This document shows positions 9,449-20,060 of a stretch of 33,529 nt of DNA, one piece after another. The position numbers and the translations under genes were made by a program. The DNA is taken from the NCBI GenBank assembly GCA_023953775.1, contig JAMLJD010000047.1:1-33529 (forward strand), given 5' to 3'. Source of the DNA: Rhizobiaceae bacterium (GTDB lineage: Bacteria > Pseudomonadota > Alphaproteobacteria > Rhizobiales > Rhizobiaceae). How positions within the stretch are numbered: position 1 is the stretch's first letter; the number at the start of each line of letters is the position of its first letter. Under the pieces are notes generated by a model. That model saw only the letters and a program-made list of their open reading frames with translations. It did not search any database and was not told the DNA's origin.

Positions 9449-11614
9449 TCAGACGAGAGGTTTGGCGGGTTCGGCGTAATAGTAATCCGGATCGGCAGCA
9501 AGGGGCGCGGCGTCGATTTTGGCGATCAGCTCCTCGACGTCGCGGACGAACAGCACGTCGCCGCGCTCGATTGCCGGACGCATGTACTCCGACCCGGGCA
9601 TCTCGATCACCACTGTCTTGGTGCCGAGCGCCATGCCCTCGAACAGCGTCGTCGAGAACGCCCCGACCTGGATGCCGGCACCCGCCAGCAGCGCGAAGAT
9701 GTTGGGCGTGCGATGCGAGATCGAGAAATTGCCGGGCACCGTGCCGGCCGCGTCGCGCATCGCCTCGTAGTCCTCCAGCGCCTCGCTCGGATGCAGCCGG
9801 AAGATCGTCCGGTAGTCGGGCCGCCGCCGCGCGAATTCGAGCGCGACCTCGAACAGCCGCTTGCCGATCACCCCTTGCGACGTGAACACCACGAGCCGCT
9901 CGTCATGGTCAGTCCGGTGCTGCGCCGCCAGCGCCTTCACGTAGGGCGCACCGATGACCCGCGGCTCCATGCCGGCCGCGAGCGGCGTCGATTCCGGCCA
10001 GAAGCCGCCGAAGCACCACAATTCGTCCGGCTTGTACGGCACTTTGGGATGGCCCGGCCAGCTGTAGCCGAGATGGTATGGCGAGATGAACCCGTGCTGC
10101 AGTTCGACGATATGGGCGCCGTTCTTGCGCGCCGCGCTGAGCGCGGCCCCCGTCGAGGTCCCGTAGGCGTTGGTGAGGAACAGCGTCTTCACCGGATACA
10201 TCGAGAAGAAGATGTCGAAGCCCTTGTGGATCGGCAGGTAGTCGACGACGCGGCGGTGGCAGATACGCGCCAGGTCGCCGAGATCGAGGCCCAGGCTGAC
10301 GAAGAACGCCTCGCGGATGTCCTCGCACTTCTCGCGCGCCTCATAGGGGAAGCGCGCATGGTCCGGCTCGCGGTAGCGCTGCCGGAACAGCTCGACCAGC
10401 TCCGCAAAGTCCAGCGCGCCGTCGAGCGCCCCGCCCTCCAGCGGCCGGTCGAACAGGATCGACTGGTCCGCGATCTCGGCGCGCAGCGCCTCGCTGTAGG
10501 TCTCGGAGCCGTTGAGCTTCCGCGTCGCCATGATGATCGCATAGGGCTTCGGCCGCACCATGGTCGCCGCCGCGCCGGTCAGCTCCGACGCGTCGCGGCC
10601 CTCCGCGTGCAGCTTTTCCAGGGCGACCCAGAACGCCTCGAGATCGAACTGCCGGGCCTTTTCCTCCGCCGACTTCTCGACCCGCCACTTCACCGCCGGG
10701 TGCGGCGGATCGAACAGACCCACCCGCTGGGTGATCGAATAATAGAGCTGCATGCGCATCAGCGGCCAGGGATGGACCCCGTGGACCTCCCACTCGCGCA
10801 GGCCGAGCCGGTCCTCGGTATCCCAGAAGCACTGGCAGATGCGTTCGATGCTCATCGGCCGGCCGGCGGCTTCCGCTTCGGCTGACGGATGGTCGAGGTG
10901 GAACGCGTGGCGGCGGCGCGCGATCTTCAGGTCGTCGGCCTCGTTGGCGAGCTGGCCGTTGCCCGGGTGAAGCGCGAGGCCCTGTGCGATCACCTCCTCG
11001 GCCGCGTCGAACTGCGCCTGCTCGCGGTGGGAGACGGCCCAGCGCGCAAAGGTCCCCGGAGGCGTCTTGTCACCATCGGCAGCGGCGGCCTCGGCCCAGC
11101 GCCGCACCGCCTCCGGCCACGCGCCGCGCGCCATGGCGTTCTCGGCATGCTCGCGGCGCAGCGCCGGATTGTCGGCGTGATGGGCCATGCCGCGCTCGAT
11201 CGCACTTTCAGCGGCATCGACCTCGCCGGTCTGCCGGCGCGCCCGGGCGAGCTTGGCGTAGACGCTCCACGGCGCGCGCTTGGCCATCAGTGACAGGGCC
11301 CGGTCCCACTGCGGCGCCGCCTTGTCCCATTCGCGCCGGCCCATGTTGAGCTCCGCCATCTCGCGCACGATGTTGGCGTTGTCGGGAAACCGTTTCAGCC
11401 CCTCGGCCGCGGTCCGTTCGGCCGCATCGGTGAGGCCGGACAGGCGATAGGCGCGCGCCAGGCCGTCATAGGCCTCGGCCGGCGCCCCGTCTCCCTCGCC
11501 TTCGATGAGCCGGGAATAGATCTCCGCGCCGCGGGTCCAGTCCTTCTCGCTCATGGCGCGCCGGGCTTCGTCGAGGGTGATTTCGTCCTGCATCAAATCG
11601 TCCGGGCAATTCAT
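9449..11614 (-). CDS. TPR-repeat protein with C-terminal GT-B-like transferase domain
   Basis: About 721 residues. Residues roughly 15-240 form tetratricopeptide-type helical repeats (for example AAERTAAEGLKRFPDNANIV, ESAIERGMAHHADNPAL, EEVIAQGLALHPGNGQL). The C-terminal half resembles polysaccharide and CDP-glycerol-type transferases: ELQHGF with His507, FTSQGV, RLHPSE with His608, then FSTTLFEGMALGTKTVVIEMPG. I infer a glycan transferase, possibly adding the product of the adjacent synthase, with the TPR part contacting a protein or complex. The start is uncertain: ATG 11614 is taken because the TPR region begins soon after, but ATG 11593 and ATG 11556 are possible and none has a good ribosome site. 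The frame stays open far upstream, opposite guaB, but that stretch is a shadow. First gene of the leftward operon, divergent from guaB. Confidence 0.8.
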   Translation of the reverse strand: MNCPDDLMQDEITLDEARRAMSEKDWTRGAEIYSRLIEGEGDGAPAEAYDGLARAYRLSGLTDAAERTAAEGLKRFPDNANIVREMAELNMGRREWDKAAPQWDRALSLMAKRAPWSVYAKLARARRQTGEVDAAESAIERGMAHHADNPALRREHAENAMARGAWPEAVRRWAEAAAADGDKTPPGTFARWAVSHREQAQFDAAEEVIAQGLALHPGNGQLANEADDLKIARRRHAFHLDHPSAEAEAAGRPMSIERICQCFWDTEDRLGLREWEVHGVHPWPLMRMQLYYSITQRVGLFDPPHPAVKWRVEKSAEEKARQFDLEAFWVALEKLHAEGRDASELTGAAATMVRPKPYAIIMATRKLNGSETYSEALRAEIADQSILFDRPLEGGALDGALDFAELVELFRQRYREPDHARFPYEAREKCEDIREAFFVSLGLDLGDLARICHRRVVDYLPIHKGFDIFFSMYPVKTLFLTNAYGTSTGAALSAARKNGAHIVELQHGFISPYHLGYSWPGHPKVPYKPDELWCFGGFWPESTPLAAGMEPRVIGAPYVKALAAQHRTDHDERLVVFTSQGVIGKRLFEVALEFARRRPDYRTIFRLHPSEALEDYEAMRDAAGTVPGNFSISHRTPNIFALLAGAGIQVGAFSTTLFEGMALGTKTVVIEMPGSEYMRPAIERGDVLFVRDVEELIAKIDAAPLAADPDYYYAEPAKPLV

Positions 11615-11621
11615 CCGTCGC

Positions 11622-11656
11622 GGCTGGATACGAAAAAGCGCCCCGTCAATCCAGCC
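11622..11656 (-). repeat. Inverted repeat in the leader of the TPR/transferase gene
   Basis: GGCTGGAT (11622-11629) and ATCCAGCC (11649-11656) are perfect 8-bp arms around a 19-bp spacer. The repeat ends 7 bp before the chosen ATG at 11614. It could be an operator or an RNA hairpin next to the start codon; nothing else shows which. Confidence 0.5.
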
Positions 11657-11767
11657 CCAAAGGCCATCCGCAGCTTCCGAAGCAAAGCCGGTTCGGAATC
11701 GCTTCCCTTCGCTTTCGCGACGTGGTACCTGCCAGCGCCATCCTGAAAGGGACAGATGAGAGTCGGC

Positions 11768-11786
11768 ACGGCCCGCAAGGGGCCGT
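11768..11786 (+). promoter_or_regulatory. Hairpin in the guaB leader
   Basis: ACGGCCC (11768-11774) and GGGCCGT (11780-11786) form a perfect 7-bp stem with a 5-nt loop, 32 bp before the guaB start. A pyrimidine-rich stretch ending in ATTTTC follows, then the ribosome site. It could be a leader hairpin or attenuator; no known riboswitch class is recognised. Confidence 0.4.
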
Positions 11787-11818
11787 TGCTCCGCTCTCCT
11801 ATTTTCTGAGGATTGGCC

Positions 11819-13321
11819 ATGGCGAAGATCATCGAGACCGTAACCGGAGCGCATGCGCTCACCTTCGACGACGTGCTGTTGCAGCCCGGTCATTCCGAGG
11901 TCATGCCCGGCCAGACCGACATCCGCACGAAGATCGCCGACGGCATCGAGCTCAACATCCCGATCATCTCGGCCGCCATGGACACCGTCACCGAGGCCCG
12001 CCTTGCCATCGCCATGGCCCAGGCCGGCGGCATCGGCGTCGTCCACCGCAACCTGACGCCGGCCGAACAGGCCGAGGAGGTCCGCCAGGTCAAGAAGTTC
12101 GAAAGCGGCATGGTGGTCAACCCGGTCACCATCGGCCCCGACGCGACGCTGGCCGACGCGCATGCGCTGATGCGCGCGCACGGCATCTCGGGCATTCCCG
12201 TGGTCGAGAACGGCGGCGCCGGCGGCCACCGGCTGGGCAAGCTTGCCGGCATCCTGACCAACCGCGACGTCCGCTTCGCCTCCGACCCCAACCAGCCCGT
12301 GCGCGAGCTGATGACGCACCAGGACCTGGTGACGGTGCGCGAGAATGTCGAGCAGGACGAGGCCAAGCGGCTGCTTCACCAGCACCGCATCGAAAAGCTG
12401 CTCGTCATCGACGGCGACGGACGCTGCGTCGGCCTGATCACCGTCAAGGACATCGAGAAATCACAGCTCAACCCGCATGCCTCGAAGGACGCGCAGGGCC
12501 GCCTCAGGGTCGCCGCGGCCACGACGGTGGGCGATGACGGCCTCGAACGCGCCGAGCGCCTGATCGCCGCCGGCGTCGACATCCTGGTGATCGACACCGC
12601 CCACGGCCATTCGCAGCGCGTGCTGGATGCGGTGACGACCGCCAAGAAGCTCTCCAATTCGGTGCGCATCATCGCCGGCAACGTCGCTACCGCCGAAGGC
12701 ACGCAGGCGCTAATCGACGCCGGCGCCGACGCGATCAAGATCGGCATCGGCCCCGGTTCCATCTGCACCACCCGCATCGTCGCCGGCGTCGGCATGCCCC
12801 AGCTTTCCGCCGTGATGGCAGCCGCCGAACAGGCCGACCGCTCGGGCGTCGCGGTCATCGCCGATGGCGGCATCAAATATTCCGGCGACCTGGCCAAGGC
12901 GCTGGCCGGCGGCGCGGCCGCCGCGATGGTCGGCTCGCTGCTCGCCGGCACCGACGAGAGCCCCGGCGAGGTCTATCTGCACCAGGGCCGCTCCTACAAG
13001 GCCTACCGCGGCATGGGGTCGGTCGGCGCGATGGCGCGCGGCTCGGCCGACCGCTATTTCCAGGCCGAGGTGCGCGACACGCTGAAACTGGTGCCCGAGG
13101 GCATCGAGGGCCAGGTTCCCTACAAGGGACCGGTCGCCGGCGTCCTGCATCAGCTCGCGGGCGGCCTGCGGGCGGCGATGGGCTATGTCGGCGCCCGCGA
13201 TCTCGCCGCATTCCGCGACAAGGCGACCTTCGTGAGGATTTCCGGCGCCGGGCTGCGCGAGAGCCACGCCCACGACGTGACGATCACCCGCGAAAGCCCG
13301 AACTATCCCGGCGGAGCCTGA
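11819..13321 (+). CDS. guaB: Inosine-5'-monophosphate dehydrogenase
   Basis: Catalyses the NAD+-dependent oxidation of IMP to XMP, the committed step of GMP synthesis, in the cytoplasm. A full-length 500-residue enzyme. The barrel begins [15 protein letters not shown]. Two CBS domains lie at about residues 95-215 ([16 protein letters not shown], then [20 protein letters not shown]). The active loop [17 protein letters not shown] carries the catalytic Cys316. DGGIKYSGD and the mobile-flap sequence [10 protein letters not shown] follow. ATG 11819 is chosen over the in-frame TTG 11813 because TGAGGA lies 6 bp upstream of it. Its final codons sit inside a 24-bp palindrome shared with the convergent flavoprotein gene. 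It is divergent from the TPR gene; the 204-bp gap should contain both promoters. Confidence 0.98.
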   Translation: MAKIIETVTGAHALTFDDVLLQPGHSEVMPGQTDIRTKIADGIELNIPIISAAMDTVTEARLAIAMAQAGGIGVVHRNLTPAEQAEEVRQVKKFESGMVVNPVTIGPDATLADAHALMRAHGISGIPVVENGGAGGHRLGKLAGILTNRDVRFASDPNQPVRELMTHQDLVTVRENVEQDEAKRLLHQHRIEKLLVIDGDGRCVGLITVKDIEKSQLNPHASKDAQGRLRVAAATTVGDDGLERAERLIAAGVDILVIDTAHGHSQRVLDAVTTAKKLSNSVRIIAGNVATAEGTQALIDAGADAIKIGIGPGSICTTRIVAGVGMPQLSAVMAAAEQADRSGVAVIADGGIKYSGDLAKALAGGAAAAMVGSLLAGTDESPGEVYLHQGRSYKAYRGMGSVGAMARGSADRYFQAEVRDTLKLVPEGIEGQVPYKGPVAGVLHQLAGGLRAAMGYVGARDLAAFRDKATFVRISGAGLRESHAHDVTITRESPNYPGGA

Positions 13322-13339
13322 CGCGCCGGCGCGTCAGGC
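13316..13339. terminator. Perfect 24-bp palindrome spanning the stop codons of two convergent genes
   Basis: GCCTGACGCGCC (13316-13327) is followed directly by its exact reverse complement (13328-13339). As RNA it gives a 10-bp G+C-rich stem with a CCGG loop on either strand. The guaB stop (13319-13321) and the flavoprotein stop (13336-13334) occupy mirror positions, so both genes end GCC TGA. It has no T tract, so it is likely a bidirectional boundary or 3'-end-stabilising hairpin and not a classical intrinsic terminator. Confidence 0.6.
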
Positions 13340-14248
13340 CGCTTCCCGGTCCTCCACCGGCGGGAAAATCAGCGAACGATGCGTCGCGGCACCCGCCATG
13401 GCGCCGCTGCCGACCGACAAGGCGATCGATGCCATCGGGCTAGCCGCGTCGCCGCACGCAAACACGCCCCTGACCGAGGTTTCCTGCACCGCGTCGACCT
13501 TCAGCAGGCTGCCGACCGGCGTATCAACCGTCGCGCAGCCGAGCCGCTCCGCGATCGGGCTCGAAAACCTGACCGTCGTCGCTACGAACAGGCCGGCGAA
13601 GCGAAGCGACCGGCCGTCGGCCATGCGCAGCGCCGGTTCGCCGCGCGCGCCTTCGACGCCGGCGATCGCTACCGGTTCGACAGCGATGCCGCGCTCCGTC
13701 AGCATGGCACGGTCGTCGTCGGTGAGTGTCAGGGCGTCGTTCGGGAAGAAGGTGACAGGACCCCATTCGGAGACGATCAGCGCGTGGTGCACCGCCATCG
13801 GTCCGGTCGCGATCACCGCCATGTCCTGCCGGTCGAGCTCGTAGCCGTGGCAGTAGGGACAGGTCATCGCCCCCGCGCCCCACTGCGCTTCGAGCCCCGG
13901 AATGGCCGGCAGCACGTCCTCGACCCCGGTTGCAAGCACCAGCCTGCGTGCACGTTCCGAGCGTCCATCCGCCAGAGTGATCCTGAAATTGTCGCTGGCG
14001 CCGTCCGCGTCGACGGCTTCGCCCTCAATCCAGTCGACGGTCGGATAGGCCAGGAGCTGTGCCCTGGCGTCCGCTGCGATCAGCTCGGGCGGACGTCCGT
14101 CCTGACCGAGGAAGCCATGTGAATGGCCGGCGAACCGGTTGCGGCGCTGGCCGGCGTCGATGACGAGGATGCGCTTGCGCGCGCGGGCGAGCTGGAGACC
14201 GGCCGAAAGCCCGGAATAGCTGCCGCCGACGATGATCGCATCATGCAT
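13334..14248 (-). CDS. Thioredoxin-reductase-like FAD-dependent oxidoreductase with a CPYC motif
   Basis: A 304-residue flavoprotein. The N-terminal FAD motif reads IIVGGSYSGLSAG, with LVID ending the second strand. The redox pair is Cys130 and Cys133 in CPYC, placed as in thioredoxin reductase and the related dithiol oxidases of the GliT/HlmI type. The C-terminal FAD motif is GVFACGDAAS. The NAD(P)H-binding loop is atypical: IATGPMAVHHAL replaces the usual GGGDSA form, so the electron partner may not be NADPH. AAAGGA lies 6 bp before ATG 14248. The start lies inside the end of the Rrf2 regulator gene (8-bp overlap), so the two form an operon probably autoregulated by that regulator. It likely oxidises or reduces a small-molecule or protein thiol; the substrate is unknown. 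Confidence 0.85.
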   Translation of the reverse strand: MHDAIIVGGSYSGLSAGLQLARARKRILVIDAGQRRNRFAGHSHGFLGQDGRPPELIAADARAQLLAYPTVDWIEGEAVDADGASDNFRITLADGRSERARRLVLATGVEDVLPAIPGLEAQWGAGAMTCPYCHGYELDRQDMAVIATGPMAVHHALIVSEWGPVTFFPNDALTLTDDDRAMLTERGIAVEPVAIAGVEGARGEPALRMADGRSLRFAGLFVATTVRFSSPIAERLGCATVDTPVGSLLKVDAVQETSVRGVFACGDAASPMASIALSVGSGAMAGAATHRSLIFPPVEDREAA

Positions 14249-14699
14249 GATGGTGTCCTTTCGAATGGTGGGGTGACGCCGCCAGGTGGCGGCGGAAATC
14301 GGCATCGACGTCGGCGAGCGTAACGGCGGCGAGCCGCGACATGACCATCGCCTGAACGTCGTCCATCGTGTTCGACAGGCGCTCGTTGACCGCCTGCTCG
14401 ACCAGGCATTGCGGGTTGTCGTTGCGGTTGCCGAAGGCGAACAGCGCGGGACTGCCGAGCGCGCCGTGGACATCGGCGAGCGTGATCTCGGCCAGCGGCC
14501 GCGCAAGCCGCCAGCCACCGCCATGGCCCTTCTCGGACCGGACGATCCCGGACTGGCGCAATCCGGCAAGTGTGCGCCGCACGACCACGGGGTTCGTGCC
14601 GAGATAGCCGGCCAGGCCTTCCGACGTGATGGCTTCGCCCGCTTCCGCCATATGCAGCAGCAGGTGAAGCATGGAGGAAAGTCGGGTATCGGTTTTCAT
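14241..14699 (-). CDS. Rrf2-family transcriptional regulator
   Basis: A 152-residue Rrf2 winged-helix regulator. The recognition region reads TSEGLAGYLGTNPVVVRRTLAGLRQSGIVRSEKGHGGGWRLARP in two adjoining parts typical of the family. It has a single cysteine, Cys98, so it lacks the three-cysteine iron-sulfur site of IscR, RirA and NsrR. It may sense redox state or an organic ligand through that one thiol. The C-terminal end is histidine-rich (HHSKGHHHA). It precedes and overlaps by 8 bp the thioredoxin-reductase-like gene, its likely target. The start codon lies at the edge of a perfect inverted repeat that also contains the -10 box, which points to autorepression. Confidence 0.9.
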   Translation of the reverse strand: MKTDTRLSSMLHLLLHMAEAGEAITSEGLAGYLGTNPVVVRRTLAGLRQSGIVRSEKGHGGGWRLARPLAEITLADVHGALGSPALFAFGNRNDNPQCLVEQAVNERLSNTMDDVQAMVMSRLAAVTLADVDADFRRHLAASPHHSKGHHHA

Positions 14700-14718
14700 G
14701 TAACCTATAAAGTTACAT
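14698..14718. promoter_or_regulatory. Operator palindrome of the Rrf2 regulator
   Basis: Perfect 7-bp arms ATGTAAC (14698-14704) and GTTACAT (14712-14718) surround a 7-bp spacer. The spacer contains the predicted -10 hexamer of the regulator gene and the left arm contains part of its start codon. Binding of a dimer here would block RNA polymerase. The assignment to this Rrf2 protein is inferred from position. Confidence 0.75.
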
Positions 14719-14734
14719 CAATGGCCGATGTCAA
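14706..14734 (-). promoter_or_regulatory. Sigma-70 promoter of the Rrf2 regulator, predicted leaderless
   Basis: On the minus strand a consensus TTGACA (14734-14729) is followed after exactly 17 bp by TTTATA (14711-14706). Transcription should begin about 7 bp downstream, at or beside the A of the ATG at 14699, so the message would have almost no 5' leader. There is accordingly no real ribosome site in front of the ATG. Confidence 0.75.
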
Positions 14735-14798
14735 GATGAAAAAGGGGGTTTCCCTTCCGCTCACGGGCTGCGAATTTGGGCGACAATTGGAGATTGCA

Positions 14799-15218
14799 AT
14801 GAACCCCACCGCCATCCTCTGGCCGATGATCGCGCATGTCGCTCTGGTCTACATCGTCTATGCGCTGATCTCGCGGGCGCGAATCAAGGCCGTGAAGTCC
14901 GGCGCCGCCACCTCGTCGCAGTTTCGCGAAAACCGTGACGAGCCCGCGGGGAGCCTGTTCATCCGCAACAATCTCGAGAACCAGTTCGAACTGCCGATGC
15001 TGTTCTACCCGGCCGTGCTCGCACTCTACGTCACGGACGGCGTCAGCATCGTCACGGTCATTCTGGCATGGCTGTTCGTCGTCTCGCGCTATCTGCACGC
15101 GTGGATCCACGTGACGACGAACCGCATCCGCCACCGGCGGCCGGCCTTCATCCTCGGCTACTTCATCCTCGCCGTCCTGTGGCTGATGCTGGCACTGCAC
15201 ATTGCCGGCATCGGCTAA
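14799..15218 (+). CDS. MAPEG-family membrane protein
   Basis: A 139-residue integral membrane protein of the MAPEG family (membrane-associated proteins in eicosanoid and glutathione metabolism). About four transmembrane helices: residues near 5-25 (ILWPMIAHVALVYIVYALI), 65-80, 83-103 and 115-135. The family motif region FIRNNLENQFELPMLFYP is present. Bacterial members are mostly uncharacterised; some have glutathione-linked activity. ATG 14799 is chosen because GGAG lies 6 bp upstream; the frame is open further 5' but without a supported start. It is divergent from the Rrf2 gene over a 99-bp gap, so the Rrf2 operator might also affect it. Confidence 0.88.
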   Translation: MNPTAILWPMIAHVALVYIVYALISRARIKAVKSGAATSSQFRENRDEPAGSLFIRNNLENQFELPMLFYPAVLALYVTDGVSIVTVILAWLFVVSRYLHAWIHVTTNRIRHRRPAFILGYFILAVLWLMLALHIAGIG

Positions 15219-15260
15219 GCTAAGCGGCGCGTGGACCCTTCATCCGGACTGTGAGGACGC

Positions 15261-16403
15261 TCAGCCGTCAGCTTGCGGCGTGAGTTTGAGGAGCCTGCCT
15301 CCGGCCCGGTCCTCCAGCACCCAGATCGCACCGTCCGGGCCCTGCTCCACCTCGCGGATACGCGCGCCCATCGAGAACCGTTCGGCTTCCGCAGCCATCG
15401 TGCCGTCGGCCTGCTGGCCGAGCTCGACGCGCACAAGCGCCTCGCTGGCGAGGCCCCCGATCAGCGCGTCGCCGGTCCAGTCGGCAAACATCTCGCCGGA
15501 ATAGATCACCATCCCGGCCGGCGCGATGACCGGTGTCCACCACGCTTCCGGCGGCTTGAACTCGGGCCGCGTCTCATGGTCGGGAATGTCGATGCCGCTG
15601 TAGTTCCGTCCGTTGGAGACCACCGGCCAGCCGTAGTTCTCGCCAGCCTCGATCAGATTGAGCTCGTCTCCGCCGCGCGGTCCCATCTCGTGGACCCACA
15701 ACGTCCCGTCGGCGTCGAAGGCCATGCCGAGCATATTGCGGTGGCCGACACTCCAGAACGATTTCGCCAGTTCGCCCTGGTCCTGGAACGGATTGTCGGC
15801 GGGAACCGAGCCGTCATCGTTCAGGCGGACGATCTTTCCCAGATCCTGCTCCATGTCCTGGGCCGGCGTCTGCTTCTGGCGCTCGCCTGACGTGATGAAC
15901 AGCATACCGTCCGGCGCGAAGGCGATGCGATGCGAATAATGCCCGCCTCCGGAGACCTTCGGGGTCTGCCGCCAGACCACCTCCAGCCCGTCGAGGCCCG
16001 GCTCCCCGCCATCGAGCGTGAGCCGCGCACGGGCCACGGCCGCACCCCGGCCACCGTCGCCGCTCTCGGCGTAGGAGATGTAGACCATCGCGTTTTCGGA
16101 GAAATCGGGATGCAGCACGACATCGCCGAGCCCGCCCTGCCCGCCATAGGCCACCTCGGGGAGACCCGCGACCTCCGTCTTGGCGCCGTCCTGTGAAACG
16201 AGAAGCAGCCTGCCGGGCTTTTCGGTGACCAGAAGCCGCCCGTCCGGCAGGAACGTCATGGCCCAGGGCTCGTCGAAGGCGGCCACCGGCAGAACCTCGA
16301 GGCGCCCTCCCGCCTCGCTCTCGACCGTTGTCGTCTGTCCGCTGGCCGGGCCGGCCGCGCTCGCCAGTAGTACCGCTAGTGATGCCAGGATGCGTCCGCG
16401 CAT
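15261..16403 (-). CDS. PQQ-dependent sugar dehydrogenase (Asd/YliI type), exported
   Basis: A 380-residue protein with a signal peptide ([22 protein letters not shown], likely cut before Gln23), so it works in the periplasm. The six-bladed propeller of the soluble aldose/glucose dehydrogenase type is shown by [33 protein letters not shown], the active-site segment [37 protein letters not shown] and [15 protein letters not shown]. Family members oxidise aldose sugars with pyrroloquinoline quinone. The ribosome site GAGGAGG lies 6 bp before ATG 16403. It is 69 bp downstream of oxyR in the same direction and may be read with it. No PQQ synthesis genes are in the window. Confidence 0.9.
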   Translation of the reverse strand: MRGRILASLAVLLASAAGPASGQTTTVESEAGGRLEVLPVAAFDEPWAMTFLPDGRLLVTEKPGRLLLVSQDGAKTEVAGLPEVAYGGQGGLGDVVLHPDFSENAMVYISYAESGDGGRGAAVARARLTLDGGEPGLDGLEVVWRQTPKVSGGGHYSHRIAFAPDGMLFITSGERQKQTPAQDMEQDLGKIVRLNDDGSVPADNPFQDQGELAKSFWSVGHRNMLGMAFDADGTLWVHEMGPRGGDELNLIEAGENYGWPVVSNGRNYSGIDIPDHETRPEFKPPEAWWTPVIAPAGMVIYSGEMFADWTGDALIGGLASEALVRVELGQQADGTMAAEAERFSMGARIREVEQGPDGAIWVLEDRAGGRLLKLTPQADG

Positions 16404-16472
16404 CGATGCCTCCTCGATGTCCGTTTGTCGTCTTCGATATGCTGAAGATAGGTCGCGTCACGACGCGCGCCT

Positions 16473-17429
16473 TCACGCCTGCGTGATCACACGCTCCCGA
16501 GCGGCGTCAGGCCGTCTGGACGGCTCCGCCGCTTCCGGCGATCCCGCCTCCTTGATCAGGTCAGCCAGCATCTCGATCTCGGCGCTCCGCGGCGTTGTCT
16601 TGCGCCATGCAAGGCATATCGTGCGCTGCGGCTGCGGCTCGGCGAACCGCACCAGCTTCAGCCCGCGCAGTTCAAGGCCGGCCTTGGTGGCCATCTCGGG
16701 CAGCAGCGTTATGCCCATGCCGTGCGACACCATCTGCAAAAGCGTTGTCAGGCTGGTGGCGCCGTAGCGCGCCATCGCCGCGGGCTTGACCGACCCGCAC
16801 AATGCAAGCGCCTGATCGCGAAGGCAGTGCCCCTCTTCGAGCAGCATCAGCCGCTCGAGTTCGGGGCTTTCCGGCGGCACGGGCGGCGACACGAAAGCCG
16901 GGTCGCCGGACGGCACGGCGAGCAGGAAACGGTCGTCGAACAGGCGATTGCACACCAGGCCGGGCGCCTCGATCGGCAGCGCCGCGACAAAGGCATCGAG
17001 CTTGCCGATGCCGGTCTCGTGGACCAGCGTCGCCGTCACGGCCTCCCGCAACTCGACCTGCAGCCCCGGGAAACGGTCGCGCAGCACCGGCAGGATGCGG
17101 GGCAGCAGATATGGCGCGACGGTCGGAATGATGCCGAGCCGGAACCGGCCACCCATCAGCGGGCGCCCGCGCGACGCGCCGGCCTCGATGTCGCGGATTT
17201 CGGAGAGGATCTTGCCGACGCGCGGCCGCAATTCCTCCGCCTCGCGCGTCAGCCGCACCGATTTTGTCCCGCGTTCGAACAGCCGGCAGGCGAGCTTCTC
17301 CTCCATTTCGGCGATCTGCGTAGACAGCGCCGGCTGCGTCACGCCGACGAGGTCTGCGGCGCGGCCGAAATGCAGCGTTTCAGCCAGCGCCTCGAAATAT
17401 TCCAGTTGCCTGAATGTCAGCCGGATCAT
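16473..17429 (-). CDS. oxyR: LysR-type hydrogen peroxide sensor OxyR
   Basis: A 318-residue LysR-family activator. The N-terminal winged helix-turn-helix is at residues 1-60 (LTFRQLEYFEALAETLHFGRA, then VTQPALSTQIAEMEEKL). The regulatory domain contains EEGHCLRDQALALCGS. Cys202 and Cys211 are spaced exactly as the disulfide-forming pair Cys199/Cys208 of E. coli OxyR, within nearly the same sequence. It should form a disulfide on exposure to peroxide and activate defence genes. It is divergent from katG across 214 bp, the classic arrangement, so katG is the obvious target and the shared gap should hold the binding site. ATG 17429 is the natural start. Confidence 0.95.
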   Translation of the reverse strand: MIRLTFRQLEYFEALAETLHFGRAADLVGVTQPALSTQIAEMEEKLACRLFERGTKSVRLTREAEELRPRVGKILSEIRDIEAGASRGRPLMGGRFRLGIIPTVAPYLLPRILPVLRDRFPGLQVELREAVTATLVHETGIGKLDAFVAALPIEAPGLVCNRLFDDRFLLAVPSGDPAFVSPPVPPESPELERLMLLEEGHCLRDQALALCGSVKPAAMARYGATSLTTLLQMVSHGMGITLLPEMATKAGLELRGLKLVRFAEPQPQRTICLAWRKTTPRSAEIEMLADLIKEAGSPEAAEPSRRPDAARERVITQA

Positions 17430-19839
<2,410 letters not shown>

Positions 19840-19863
19840 CCGCGGGCTGGCGCAATGAACGGC

Positions 19864-19892
19864 AAGGGCGCGGACCTCTCCGCGCCCTTTTT
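19864..19892 (+). terminator. Intrinsic terminator of katG
   Basis: AAGGGCGCGGA (19864-19874) pairs perfectly with TCCGCGCCCTT (19879-19889) over 11 bp around the loop CCTC, and the stem runs into five Ts (19888-19892). It starts 25 bp after the katG stop. Confidence 0.93.
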
Positions 19893-19975
19893 CGTCACAA
19901 CCCGGCTTGTATCCGGGCCACGCCGACGCTGGAGCCGTGCGCAAGACGCATGGCGCGCTATCAGTTTGAATCGAC

Positions 19976-20019
19976 GCATTTTTGCAGACGCCAAGTGATT
20001 TCACTTGGCTGCAAAATGC
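19976..20019. repeat. Long interrupted palindrome upstream of rsmB
   Basis: The inner arms GCCAAGTGA (19990-19998) and TCACTTGGC (20001-20009) are perfect. The outer arms (19976-19986 and 20010-20019) pair apart from one bulged T; three unpaired bases (19987-19989) separate inner and outer stems on one side. The whole is a 44-bp cruciform or hairpin ending 41 bp before rsmB. I suspect a rhizobial intergenic palindromic repeat or a regulatory leader, but only one copy is in this window. Confidence 0.7.
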
Positions 20020-20060
20020 TGTAGCTAGGCGCCCTGACGGGTAGCCGAACTGGAAAAAGC

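Noticed and set aside
11615..12385. N-terminal extension of the TPR/transferase frame by 257 codons
   Set aside because: The extension runs through the guaB coding region on the opposite strand and through the intergenic gap, and has no TPR or other similarity. The real start is near 11614.
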